Below, piece by piece: positions 9,315 through 19,961 of a stretch of DNA of 64,000 bases. Each line of letters begins with the position of its first letter. Within the stretch, counting starts at the first letter, position 1. Position numbers and translations under genes: made by a program. This DNA comes from Armillaria gallica (Eukaryota; Basidiomycota; Agaricomycetes; Agaricales; Physalacriaceae): positions 1,364,001 to 1,428,000 of the forward strand of contig JBANDB010000002.1 in the NCBI GenBank assembly GCA_037576215.1, read 5' to 3'. The notes beneath the pieces are model-generated. The model was not told where the DNA came from and searched no databases. It worked only from the letters and a program-made list of their open reading frames with translations.

Positions 9315-11076
9315 ATCGCACAGCGACTCCGACAGCAACAGCAGTCTGAAATCAGCGAGGAGCCAAGCGAGATCACTATCACCATCCAACCGCCCCGCTC
9401 CCTTACTCCCTTCCCTGACACTACGACGCTCCGATCCATGGAAAGTATCGACCGAGATGCCGCCAGGTATACAATCGACGAGCGAGGAGAGACAGTCTAT
9501 CTCGAGGGCACCGAGCAGGAAGAGCTCGATGGGATCACTGGCCCGTCACCCGAGCCCCGCTCACTCCCCGAGTCGACCCCCGAGCCGTCAATCTAGGGCG
9601 CCAACCCAGATTCAGATGACGCTAGCCGACGCAATCCATTTCTATGATGAAACACACGACGAACCCACAGTCCCTACTCCCGCTATATTAAGGCAAGCAA
9701 CGTTCTTGAACCTTTACAATTATTTTGCCTACGAATTACCCTTTTCCTTGGCTTGGGGAGGAACCCAAGCCGGGAACGATTATTTTATGAAGAAAAACAG
9801 GAATCTTCCCGCCGATGATATTCTACAGTATGAAGCGGAGCGGAACGCTTGCTTCCTGTGGAATAGTCTACACCCGGGAAACAAAATTGAGGAATTCCCT
9901 CCCTACGAAGAAGCCGCCCCAGAAATTGAGATCCAGGAACCGATGCCAGATGAGCCCCCGGTAGCGCCTCCCCGAGTCACTAACACATTTGCTTACGCCA
10001 CCAGACAAGCGGCACCAGGGACGTACCAACCTGGGTACCTACCTTTTGCCGGTGGCGGTCATGGAGCCGGCGGAGGTGGCGGACAACCAGGACAGCCACC
10101 CGCCGTCCCCGCAGTACGGGTAGTACTACCACGGTTCCCAGCACCTCCTGGACCGCCAAACCCACCCATACCTTGGGAATTGCAAGCTGGAGCGACAGCC
10201 CCCTACGACGACTTCAAACCAAAGATCTTGAAAGAGGTCGACGACTTTTTAGGGGACTCTGACGACATCGCTCGCTTCTTCCTAAAGTGTGAGTTACATT
10301 TCGATGTCTTTAACCGACACTTCCGCCACCACCCGCACAAGGTCATCTTCTGCGTCTCTCGACTCGCAGGGGACGCCGGAAGATGGTGGCAGTTGTGCGC
10401 TAAAGTCATAGGAAAAACGGCGGACGGCGAACAGCAGTATCCAACCTATGACGAGTTCCAATCAGAACTCAACAAGAGGTTCTGGAAGGATGCCGACTCG
10501 CAGTTAAGGTACGCACAGTGGGAAAAGCTAAAGCAGTCAGAACACAAGGACGGCGACAAGTTCTTCCAGATCTTTGAAGAACTGGCCTACCACGCTGGAG
10601 TACGCAATAACGACCAGATCATGCTCCAACAGATCAAAAAGGCCGCCCGCCAATCGAGTAAAAACACCATATACTCGTCAGACGGCGACGTACCGACCAA
10701 TTACCCAGCGTGGAAAGCTCGCCTCCTCCGGATCGATCTCAATTGGCGCCTCAGACAGGCGGAAGGAATAATAGGGTCGACGACCCGACCACAGAAGATG
10801 ACCACGCCTGTACAGGGTGGTCAGCAGCCTAGAGCCCCCATGCCAACAACGAGTACGGCCACGGGGACTACATATGGAGGGCGCGGACAGCCGATGAATA
10901 TCGACAAAGCAACGGCAAAAACGATATGCTTTGGATGTGGCAAGCTAGGTCACTTCAAGCGCGACTGCCCTACCCAGTCCACCACCCGAGCTGAGTCTTT
11001 GCGATGCGCAAACACTTACTGGGATATGAAAGAAGGCCTCTCTCCGATTGAGGAGGTAAAAGAGACCGCCGTCTAG
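8776..11076 (+). CDS. gag: Gypsy-2 Gag polyprotein (capsid and CCHC nucleocapsid)
   Basis: The frame is open from before 8680; the first ATG in it is at 8776 (about 766 residues to TAG 11074-11076). The first 270 or so residues are Ser/Pro/Arg-rich and overlap the other frame. A Gly-rich linker lies near 10050-10095. A Retrotrans_gag-type capsid region follows (FLGDSDDIARFFLKCELHF through the WWQLCAK and FWKDADSQLR blocks, about 10245-10770). A CCHC zinc knuckle CFGCGKLGHFKRDC is at 10927-10968. Gag packages the element's RNA and forms the virus-like particle. No ATG lies near the true 5' end of this frame, so it may be reached by leaky scanning or a frameshift from the 8604 frame. Confidence 0.85.
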   Translation: MASRSSSSHPDSSHPYRADRSQSVTSLDSESMKRRTTFLSRLLPRSRKEALLPLPEGAQLRSTSPPNIPLPTMPHLSLELPHPVDSPIPGGDVTWAATLDPSQPPILRHPQPVSLPASSGIISTSPTAPTFPPRSLSRHSSLYRSEVPSPVPHVSRSQSVPPDPYEGRVTAPLEQVIGSESHSDSDSNSSLKSARSQARSLSPSNRPAPLLPSLTLRRSDPWKVSTEMPPGIQSTSEERQSISRAPSRKSSMGSLARHPSPAHSPSRPPSRQSRAPTQIQMTLADAIHFYDETHDEPTVPTPAILRQATFLNLYNYFAYELPFSLAWGGTQAGNDYFMKKNRNLPADDILQYEAERNACFLWNSLHPGNKIEEFPPYEEAAPEIEIQEPMPDEPPVAPPRVTNTFAYATRQAAPGTYQPGYLPFAGGGHGAGGGGGQPGQPPAVPAVRVVLPRFPAPPGPPNPPIPWELQAGATAPYDDFKPKILKEVDDFLGDSDDIARFFLKCELHFDVFNRHFRHHPHKVIFCVSRLAGDAGRWWQLCAKVIGKTADGEQQYPTYDEFQSELNKRFWKDADSQLRYAQWEKLKQSEHKDGDKFFQIFEELAYHAGVRNNDQIMLQQIKKAARQSSKNTIYSSDGDVPTNYPAWKARLLRIDLNWRLRQAEGIIGSTTRPQKMTTPVQGGQQPRAPMPTTSTATGTTYGGRGQPMNIDKATAKTICFGCGKLGHFKRDCPTQSTTRAESLRCANTYWDMKEGLSPIEEVKETAV

Positions 11077-12473
11077 ATGATGATTCAGTCTATTCGGTGG
11101 CCCGAGGTTTAGTTTCGGCTGGTACGCCCATCGCGTTTCATGATTGTACTTATATATCGCCTGTAGTATCAAACGCGCATTCGAATATACCCGCGACTTC
11201 GCAACCAGACCAGGAGCTAAACTTGAATCACCCTACGCCTAACGAAGCGACCAACATTCCGCCTAACGAAGCGACATCTAGAACGGGCGCGGTAGTCACA
11301 GAGCTATCGGCTCAGCATTTGGCGAGTAACCTATTACAGGCGAAAGCGGATGGCAAGGCGACCACCAGATCGCCACCCATCATAACGGCGGGGCACCAGT
11401 CGAGGCCTTCCCTCAGGGAGTTTCAAGCCGCAGTGACGAATGACCGACCGGATGGGGCAGGAGGGCAGACAGCTATGCTCCCGCGTAAACGTCCCCTCAC
11501 TGAAATTGCAGCTCTACGGAGTCCCTGCCGCACAGGGAGTTTCGAGGGAATAGCTTCAGCGAAACCTCCTCTGGTAAAAGAGACTTGCTCACAGGCTGCA
11601 GAGTGTAAATCCCACGACGGGGCTCTGAAGACAGCACCGGAGGCCAGCTCCCGCAACACTGGACCTAGAAAAGCTAAGGATGATACCATCGACTTAGGAT
11701 CTACGGATGAGGCCTCGAACGGCACGGACCACGACGCCAAGACTCCGAACATAGACAGGACGAGGGACGCGAGGGTCTATTTGCTCTCGATCCTGAAGAA
11801 CCAAGAGGATGAACCAGAGTCAGGTAAGTGCCCCCGATCAGTTGCCAATGCCTATCGAGACAAAGGGCGACCTGACAAAGGGGGAACGCCGAATGAAACG
11901 AGGATCCCGGTCATCACAGAGACGGGCCCGAAGGAACCAGGTGAAGGCGACTGTTACTCAACGGTAAGAAGCGTAGGCAATCGTTGCGCAACAGTGACAG
12001 CCCACCTTGTCACTCCTTCCAGGAGTGGCGCCTTCACGGAAAGCTACTCCCGTTCCACGACCGACCAGAAAGCCGCAGGTTTGGAAGCTGCTAGCGCCCA
12101 GGCAGTGCAAAGGGGGCATCAGGTAGCTTTTATTGAAGTACCTGACCACAAGGACATTACCAGGTTCATGGTGAACAAGAACATTAATTTAACCCCTTTA
12201 GACTTAGAAAATGCGGTGACCTCACCGACGGTAGTCGCGCCTGTATGGGGCGACGCGAAGGTTGAAGAGGCCCCGCAACTGTCCCGAACCTATACAAAGG
12301 AACAGACCTATAGAGAATGGCTCAAACCATTCGGAGCAGAGTGGACTCTACGCGGCGTAATACAAGTGCAGACGGAGTCGGAAGCAAAGGCAATCCTCAA
12401 AAACTGGATCCACAAGGCACGCGCAGAGGAGGTTGTTGACTCAATGATTGAAGCAATGAGGGGGATGAAGTGA
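11052..12473 (+). CDS. Gypsy-2 spacer ORF between Gag and protease, -1 frame
   Basis: Open in the -1 frame relative to gag, overlapping its last 25 bp, and in the same frame as the downstream protease. It ends at TGA 12471-12473. The sequence carries straight on (WWLHELQEPKRLISA) into the protease without another stop, so the TGA most likely replaced CGA. If so, the ancestral pol ran from about 11052 to 16175. The protein is polar and low in conserved motifs. It includes a more regular C-terminal part (FIEVPDHKDITRFMVNKNIN; YTKEQTYREWLKPFGAEW). I see no canonical slippery heptamer in the 25-bp overlap. It resembles the poorly conserved linker that some fungal gypsy elements carry before the protease; the function is unknown. 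Confidence 0.6.
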   Translation, partial: GGKRDRRLDDDSVYSVARGLVSAGTPIAFHDCTYISPVVSNAHSNIPATSQPDQELNLNHPTPNEATNIPPNEATSRTGAVVTELSAQHLASNLLQAKADGKATTRSPPIITAGHQSRPSLREFQAAVTNDRPDGAGGQTAMLPRKRPLTEIAALRSPCRTGSFEGIASAKPPLVKETCSQAAECKSHDGALKTAPEASSRNTGPRKAKDDTIDLGSTDEASNGTDHDAKTPNIDRTRDARVYLLSILKNQEDEPESGKCPRSVANAYRDKGRPDKGGTPNETRIPVITETGPKEPGEGDCYSTVRSVGNRCATVTAHLVTPSRSGAFTESYSRSTTDQKAAGLEAASAQAVQRGHQVAFIEVPDHKDITRFMVNKNINLTPLDLENAVTSPTVVAPVWGDAKVEEAPQLSRTYTKEQTYREWLKPFGAEWTLRGVIQVQTESEAKAILKNWIHKARAEEVVDSMIEAMRGMK

Positions 12474-15400
12474 ATTGACGCACTCTGGTGGCTTCACGAG
12501 CTACAAGAGCCAAAGCGACTTATCAGCGCGTTAAGCGATAAAGGAAAAGACCTGGTGATCCCCGTCATGCTCGGGGCTCCAGGAACAATTTCTAATATCT
12601 CTACAACCGCGTTGGTAGACAGCGGATGCACCAGTAGCGCCATCAATCAAAAATTCGTTAAACAACATAACATCCCGACTCGACCAACAGCCGCTCCAAT
12701 CCCAGTCTATAATGCCGACGGAACCAAAAACTTGGGGGGATCAATCACTGAATACGCCGAGATCGAACTCAAAATCGGGGATCATTCTGAACGAATAGAT
12801 CTAGCCGTAACAGATCTCGGTGATAAAGAGGTCTTCCTTGGTCACGATTGGTTAACCCGACATAATCCGATCATCAATTGGAAGACTGGAGGATTAATGT
12901 TTGCACGATGCGAATGCCGAAAAAACTCATTCACTTTACCTGATGCGGATTCTGACGACAAATGGGACGAGGAACTGGAAGAAGGGGACACTATCCTTGC
13001 AATAGATTTTACGCGGGCTATTCTCATACGTGCACATCACGCCAATGACTTAGCCGCCACGGCCAACGCAGACAAAGAAACCAAGACGTTCGAAGAAATG
13101 GTCCCAGAATGGTGTCGGGATTTCAACGATCTGTTCGACAAAAACAGTTTCGATGAACTTCCTGACCCAAAGACGTGGGACCACGCCATCGAACTCACTC
13201 CAAACGCGAGCGCCAATCTAGACTGCAAGGTATACCCTTTGAACCGAAACGAACAAGCAGAACTCGATAAATTCTTAGACGAGAACCTCTCGAGTGGGCG
13301 AATACGACCCTCTAAGTCACCCATGGCTTCGCCATTCTTCTTCGTTAAAAAGAAGGATGGCAAGCTACGACCAGTCCAGGATTATAGGAAACTCAATGAG
13401 ATGACGATTAAAAACCGTTATCCTCTTCCCTTAATCTCAGAACTAATGGACAAGTTGTGGGGGGCTAAGTATTTTTCCAAGCTTGACGTTCGATGGGGAT
13501 ACAACAACGTGCGCATCAAAAGCGGCGACGAATGGAAGGCGGCGTTCAGAACTAATCGCGGGTTGTTCGAACCCACGGTTATGTTTTTCGGACTCACCAA
13601 CTCGCCTGCCACCTTCCAGTGGATGATGAATGACATTTTCAAAAATCTCATTGCATCAGGCGCCGTCACCGTGTACCTCGATGACATCCTTATCATGTCC
13701 AAGACCAGGGAAGAGCATCGCCGCATCACACGTGAGGTTCTAAGACTTCTCCGAGAAAACAAACTGTTTCTTAAAGCGGAGAAATGCGAGTTCGAAACCT
13801 TGGAAACGGAATACCTTGGAGTCATCATCAGTGAAGGGAGTATTCGCATGGACCCAGTCAAAATCGCAGGAATTGCAGAATGGCCTGTACCCACCAAGAA
13901 AGTACAGCTCCAGTCGTTCTTGGGCTTTACCAACTTCTACAGACGTTTCATCAAAGGATATAGCAAGGTCGTCAAGCCGATGACCCAACTAACAGGGAAC
14001 GATCCATGGAGATGGGGAAAAGCGCAACAAGACGCATTCGAAGAATTGAAACGCCTATTAGCCGAAGAGGTGGTATTGGCAATACCCACCAAGGAAGGAA
14101 AATTCCGCGTAGAGGCGGATGCAAGTGAGGGAGCGATAGGTGCGGTATTGACGCAGGAGCAGGATGGAAAATGGCGCCCGGTCGCATTTTTATCCAAATC
14201 CCTCACCACGACAGAACGAAATTACGAAATTTACGACAAGGAACTGCTCGCGATAATGATCGCGCTCGACGAGTGGAGGCACTACCTAATGGGCGCAGCT
14301 CAGAACTTCGAAATATGGACGGATCACCAGAATCTCCAGTATTTCCGAAAACCCCAGAAACTCAATCGGCGACAGGCATGATGGGTCACTGAGCTGGCCG
14401 AATATCACTTTACACTCCACCACAAATCCGGAACCGCAAACAAGAAAGCCGATTTACTTAGTCGCAGAGCAGACCACGAACAAGGAAAGGAGGACAACGA
14501 TGAAGTTATCGTCCTCAAACCCGAGCACTTCCGGGCGCTAGTCATGCCCACTATCGAGGAAACCCATTCCGAAATAAAGCAAGCCACGCTCGACCACCAC
14601 CGATGGGACAAGAACATTGCGACTTCCCTTAACCACGACCGAGGACTGAAAATGGATAACGGGTTAATCTACTACGATTCCCGCATCTACGTTCCTTCCA
14701 ACCACGCGTTACGAGGCCAAATAATCGCACAAGTTCACGACCACATCACGGCGGGACACCCCGGCATTGAAAAGACTAAAGAACTCGTCTTACGAGAATA
14801 CTGGTGGCCCAGGATGAAAAAAGACATAGAAAATTATGTCCGCGGCTGCGAAACGTGCCAACGAACCAAGTCGAGCACTCAAGCAAAAGCAGCGCCGCTT
14901 CATCCAAACGCCATTCCATCCCGACCCTGGACTCACATCTCCGTCAACATGGTGACTGGTTTACCAAAGAGCAACGGTTTTGACGCAATCCTAATGATTG
15001 TCGACCGTTTCTCCAAGGAAATCATACCAATCGCATGCACCACAGAGATGTCATCGGAAGGGTGGGCCAAGATTCTACAAGACGAAGTCTACGCCAAGCA
15101 CGGAATGCCACAGGTCGTTATCAGCGACCGAGGCTCCGTGTTCGTATCCAAGTTCATGAAAGACCTTTATGACTTGCTTCAGATCAAGGCAAACGTATCC
15201 ACTGCCTACCACCCACAAACTGACGGACAAACTGAGCGAGTGAATCAGGAGGTTGAAAAGTACCTCCGGATCTTCGTCAATCACCGTCAGAACGACTGGG
15301 CGGAATGGCTCTCCCTCGCGGCGTTCTCTCACAATAACCACGCCCACTCCGCAACGGGTAAAAGTCCCTTCGAGGTTACCCATGGCTATATCGTCGAGGT

Positions 15401-16175
15401 CCTCCCTGGTGCCGTACGACCCCGAGCACCCTTTAGAACACCGGCCTCGAACACTTTCGTTTCAGATATACAGAAAATCCATGCCGAAGCTAAGCAAGCA
15501 CTCGAAAAAGCCGCCGACCAGATGAAAGCCCAATACGACAAAAAGAAAAGACCTGCAGTTGATTACTCGGTGGGAGACAAAGTGTGGCTCGATATGAGCA
15601 ATCTGGCACTTCCACGTCCGAAGAAAAAACTTGCAGACAAAAAAACGGGCCCTTTCCCTATCATCGCCAAGGTCGGAGCCTCGGCGTACAAATTAAAACT
15701 CCCTCCAGGCTGGCGCATCCATCCAGTATTCAACGAATCACTCCTAACCCCGTACACGCCACCCGCATTCCCTAACCAGGAACAGCCGCCTCCGCCACCA
15801 CCCGTCCTTGTTGACGGGGAGGAGCACTATGAAATTGAGCACGTACTTGACCATAGAGACCGAAAGGTCCAAGGAAAGGCTGGCGAACCGTGGCACTGGG
15901 TCACAGACTACTTCGTCAAATGGAAAGGATATGGACCGGAATCCAACAGCTGGGTAAAGGAAGACGACATGGACGCCGACGAACTAGTCGACAAATATCT
16001 CGCAGAAAAAGTGAATCGCACCAAACAAGAGACAGGAGATTGGCAGTCCTATACGGATCCATTCACTGGTCGAAAAGTTTGGTACGACCAAGGACTCGAC
16101 TGGGATTGGTTTGGTGGCAACGATGACCCCTCGACAAGCTCGAAATCGCCGTACAAAGCAACAGAAATCCCATAA
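12474..16175 (+). pseudogene. pol: Gypsy-2 Pol: protease, RT, RNase H, integrase, chromodomain, one internal stop
   Basis: One frame, broken only by TGA 14379-14381 (gypsy-1 has TGC, Cys, here; CGA is the likely source). Domains in order: aspartic protease with ALVDSGCTSSAIN (Asp codon 12618); RT with the FFGLTNSPATFQ block and YLDD at 13674-13685; RNase H with VEADASEGAIGAVL and IWTDHQNLQYF; integrase zinc region HDHITAGHPGIEK..CETCQRTK; integrase core; chromodomain DYFVKWKGYGPESNSWVKED near 15907-15966. In the core the first catalytic Asp is Asn (codon AAC 14946-14948, ISVNMVTGLP) while gypsy-1 keeps Asp. The second Asp (15126-15128) and the Glu (15234-15236) are intact. These changes should inactivate this copy. 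Confidence 0.95.
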
Positions 16176-16544
16176 ACAAACACAGTCAAGCCCTATAACG
16201 GGGGATAGCCAACGGGCCCTCATTCACGACTTCTAACGACAACATGCCTCATGTCCTCCTTCATGCTTCCTTTCGCTCACGACTTCCAAGATGACCAATA
16301 TTCCACTAAAAAGCGCTCAATAATCAGATGGAGTCCAACCGGCGTTCGAAATCTAGTTTGCCGCTCCCGTCACCACCATACGAAAAGTCCCCTCTCCCTC
16401 TGGGCGAACAAGGCCTTTGGGACAAGCTGCAGCGCATATGGCATTTCTCCGAAACACTAGATGTCTCTGGGGACGGCATGACGATGAAGCAGACAGAACT
16501 CGGATTTACTAGCAGTTGGGACACCTGCCTTAGGGGGGGGGTAA
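16176..16544 (+). other. Gypsy-2 3' untranslated segment ending in the polypurine tract
   Basis: No convincing coding sequence. It ends in TTAGGGGGGGGGTAA immediately before the 3' LTR, which is the expected plus-strand primer. Gypsy-1 has a shorter G-run at the equivalent place. Confidence 0.85.
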
Positions 16545-17044
16545 TGTTACGATTTATTCGTTTTCAAACATCTTATCTAATCTTTGGAAGATTAGATAAG
16601 ATGCTTACTCACCCACGATCTTTAGACCCGCGACTCTCGGAGAGTCTTCATAAATCTTCACATCGCTATCACGTCACAGCTCGGTTGACGTGTACTCGAC
16701 ACAGGGGTATCAACGACCCGTGTGACCGACGTGGAGCAATGTGTGCTAAACACGTACTGGATACGTGTTATTCTCGGCTACCGTGTACTTGGCTTATTCA
16801 CTTTCTAACACGGTAGTCACCTCTTAGTACCATTTACAGACCCTCACTTTAGTATATAAGTAGCTTACTCAAAGCCTGTATTTCCCTAGCTTTGAGCTAA
16901 AGTTTATTCATACCGAAACACTCCTCTCGGCTAAGAGCTCCTAAAGTGAGTCTTGGGCGTCAATCATCACAAGGGCTAGACGGTGACTGTACGAACGCGA
17001 TACAGCCAATCTATATCACCTTTGATTGAAGTTCGGGTCTTACA
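16545..17044 (+). repeat. Gypsy-2 3' LTR (500 bp)
   Basis: Identical by eye to 8062-8561, including the hairpin (16569-16603) and TATA box. It is followed by target duplication CATTG at 17045-17049. Confidence 0.97.
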
Positions 17045-18192
17045 CATTGTGCCAAAGAAATTTTACAACCTTTTCAGCAGTAATATCTTTTCTGAGCTCC
17101 TGTAGGTGGAGATTGAGGTCCTGAGAAAGGTCCTCATTAATGAGCATGCTTTCATTCCATTCACCATAGGGATTAATGGAAAGGATTGTGCGATCACTGA
17201 TGAACTGCTGACAGAGATCCTGAAGAATTCGAGCACAGTAAGTGCCTCTTAGTAATGATACAGCTGCCTGAATAGATGACGCCACCCAGCATTGATGTGT
17301 ACACAATAGAGGATTAGTGTAAAATGAAAGAAGCGCCTGCATACCCTCCATTTGGGATTGGGCAAAAGGATCAATCTCTGGATCAAGATGCCCTGGAGCA
17401 TTATTCTTTTGTGATGGGTGTAGAATTTTCTGGAGATCATCCAGTGCATGCATGGCCTGGAGGACTGGTGGTGCTTGGTGAATTTGTCCAATATGCCTCG
17501 ATGCATCATCCCTTGGTTCAGGAGATGGAGGTGGAGCACGTGTTCCAGCAGATGGGCCTGCCTTTCCTTAATTTGTCAAGAAACTGATGTGATTCTCGTG
17601 GTTTTTGACATACCTTGACAGCAGCTATCAGTTCAGGATAATCGAGATCTGCATTATGATCATCAGACATATCCGATATTGAGCAAACAGATGGCTGGTC
17701 AGATTTGGCTGAAAGTGAATTTAGATCATCCTCATTCCTAGTCTGGATGGCTAAAATAGATTCATTGTCTGCATCAGGGAATGGTGCAGATGGGGGAGGA
17801 GGCGGCTTTAGTTGAAAGACTTGGCAGAATTGTTCGGGGGCTTCCATTGGGGTTTTGAGGGATGATGAATGAATGAATACACTTTGATGTGAGGTCGTGG
17901 GATTTGATGGCCATGAAAAGGTGTCAATTGTTTCATCAGGCCTAGGAACCCCATCAAGAGATATCATTGATTGATGAGACAGTGACTGAATGTCCAAGTC
18001 CTAGAAAAGGTCAGCATTCATCAGGCTAATGCAAGGATAACAGACATTCTCCTTGTTTTCCTGCACCTTTCATCTCTTTTTCTTAGTAGGTGATAGCTGT
18101 TCAATAGTCCTTTTTACTCCAGTTTTTACTGCCTCTACTGCTTTGGAGACATTAGCTATCTTTGCCAGGATGTGTCTTGGCTTTCTCAGCAT
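17045..18192 (-). pseudogene. DDE-type transposase-like gene, N-terminal half
   Basis: Upstream half of the gene that resumes at 8061. The likely start is ATG on the minus strand at 18192 (MLRKPRHILAKIANVSKAVE, a basic N-terminus). An acceptor TTTCTAG lies at about 18001-18007, before the exon DLDIQSLSHQSMISLDGVPR. Later landmarks are EPRDDASRHIGQIHQAPP, MEGMQALLSFYTNPLLC, GTYCARILQDLCQQFISDRT and LHLQELRKDITAEKVVKFLW. A 1-nt frame change near 17560 is either an indel or an unresolved short intron. I know this N-terminal layout from multicopy basidiomycete genes. Gypsy-2 cuts the frame after LWHN. Confidence 0.8.
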
Positions 18193-18752
18193 GGCCAGCC
18201 TAAGGGAGCGCAAAAAAGGGACGGTCGCATCGTGTTAATGAGCGCATTGGTATGTCACACACATGAAAAAAGCCTACTACTTTATTGAGCAGTGTTTCTG
18301 GTAAAAATGGTGGACTGGGCCTTATTCAGATATGTATTACGCATAATATCTATTTCTATTTTACCCTATATCTCTTGCAGGAAAGGCATGAGTAATATTT
18401 TTGTGAAATTGTCACCCAATTTGGCTATGTCACAATCAGTCATGTGACCTTCATTTATTATGGGTGATGTCTACCTTACATTGTTGCATGTATCGTTCTA
18501 GCGAGCTCACTGAGATAATTTGAGATACTGTTGGTGCACAAGTGGAATTAAAATCCTTGCTCCCCTCCACACTTAAGGAGATTGTGTGTGTGTGTGTTTT
18601 GTGGGATTGAGTATAGGTCTTGTGTGTGTTCACACTAGGCCATGCCCAGTTTCACAGGTGCCTGTCACCAGCCTCGTCAGTGGCATAACATGGAATCATG
18701 TAGCAAAGACCATCTTTTCGTGCATCATGCAGAAAGGAAGACCCAAAGCTAT

Positions 18753-18812
18753 TCAGATATGGCCTAATGGACGAAGTCACCCCTTTGTGGGGTTCGATTC
18801 TCTGTATCTGGA
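18753..18812 (+). repeat. tRNA-derived (SINE-like) module
   Basis: TCAGATA and TATCTGG pair as a 7-bp acceptor stem with one wobble. Between them lie an A-box-like TGGCCTAATGG and a B-box GGTTCGATTCT. At about 59 nt it is too short for a working tRNA. Confidence 0.65.
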
Positions 18813-19229
18813 TTATTGGTGGACAATATTGTTTTACTCATCAACAAGCTCAATTTGTTTATCCTTCCTCAATTTTAAAGTATTTGTGCTGCTCTCACAC
18901 ATTGCCTTCAATGAGAAATTCCATCAATCTCATGCCATTCTCAGTCGCTGCAGTGCACACTTATTCCTCTTGAGTCTTGCCAGTCCCTGCACTCTCGACT
19001 TCCATTCAAGATAGAGACGAATTGTATGGTGGTTGTCAACTACAAGGGCAATTTTTGGCAGTACGAAGGAGTCAGGACTGCAATTACAGCTGGCTTGAGA
19101 ATACATGAGACAATAAACCTTACTTCATCATCTACCTCCATGCTGTACTAAGTGTTTACTACCAGCATAATTATGCACCATCACGTTTGACAATGACTCT
19201 CTACCCTAATCTGACTTGAATGGCAGGAG

Positions 19230-19400
19230 GACCACAACAACCAACCTTGCATCCTGTTCATGGCATGGATCCATGAGGGGTATGCTGGCTCTATTGTGTT
19301 TAGCTCTCTTCAAGTCAGACTGGCAGGAAAGGAATTAACATGCTCACTCTTGGGACCTGGCACCCTTGTGTTTCTTCTGTTACAAACTAGGACTCAGCCT
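19230..19400 (+). repeat. Dispersed repeat R1, partial copy
   Basis: Shares the segment CATGGCATGGATCCATGAGG and the TCTTCAAGTCAGACTGG block with 33800-33880 and 22440-22500. Only the leading part of R1 is recognisable here. Confidence 0.65.
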
Positions 19401-19559
19401 GAGGTTCGGTTCCAAAATTCTGAATGCATTATGTTGTACTTAAAATTTAAGGATTCCATTGAGAGTGGTGAGTTATTGCTGCAAAATCATCACAGATCGT
19501 TTCCTCAACATGGAAGGCTTTTCTTCAGTATTAGTAGCAAAATAAACTCAACTGTTTTG

Positions 19560-19720
19560 AAACTGGGACCAGGGAATCGAACCCCAGTCCTCAATCCATG
19601 GAAGCATCATCTGTTGCATCAGGCTGGCATTAGAATAAAATGATATATGAAGCCTCCAATTCAATTCAGTGAATTTTGAAAGTTCCCAATCCTTGTCATT
19701 GTCCACTAAGTTGAGGTGCT
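19560..19720 (-). repeat. Dispersed repeat R2 with inverted tRNA-like module
   Basis: On the minus strand it carries the B-box GGTTCGATTCCCTGGTCCC and an A-box-like TGATGCAACAG. A close relative is at 34715-34860, including the adjoining CCAATTNNATTCANTGAA segment. Confidence 0.65.
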
Positions 19721-19961
19721 AGATGCAACATGAACAGCAATTTCTACTCCATGTCTATTGAGATTTATGATAATCCAAGTCCTTAGTCCAGGTCAGTGTA
19801 TTCATTTTCAAATGTTCAAACTCAAAGAGAAAAATATCCAGCAAGCAGCCTGCCACTGTATGCATTTGGAAAGAGGTTGATAGACTCAGAGGAAGCAACA
19901 AGTACAGTACAACTTATTGCCTAGCAATCCATTTGATGTACTACCTCAGTCTGTACTTAGT

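Larger units (their letters stand above)
8062..17044 (+). mobile_element. Gypsy-2: full-length, young Ty3/gypsy chromovirus (sushi/Tf1-like)
   Basis: An 8983-bp element with two 500-bp LTRs (8062-8561 and 16545-17044) that are identical by eye, TGT..ACA ends and the 5-bp target duplication CATTG (8057-8061 and 17045-17049). It has a self-complementary primer site, gag with a CCHC knuckle, a spacer reading frame, a PR-RT-RNase H-integrase-chromodomain polyprotein, and a polypurine tract. Identical LTRs imply very recent insertion. Even so, the coding part carries three TGA stops and an Asp-to-Asn change in the integrase core. It lies inside the DDE-type gene, in the opposite orientation. Confidence 0.97.

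Noticed and set aside
11052..11076. Programmed -1 frameshift site between gag and the spacer frame
   Set aside because: The 25-bp overlap has only GTAAAAGAG as a weak candidate and no clear downstream pseudoknot by eye.
16328..16816. 162-residue frame running from gypsy-2 3' untranslated sequence into the LTR
   Set aside because: The LTR part is repeated in the 5' LTR as another meaningless frame, and no homologous protein features are visible.
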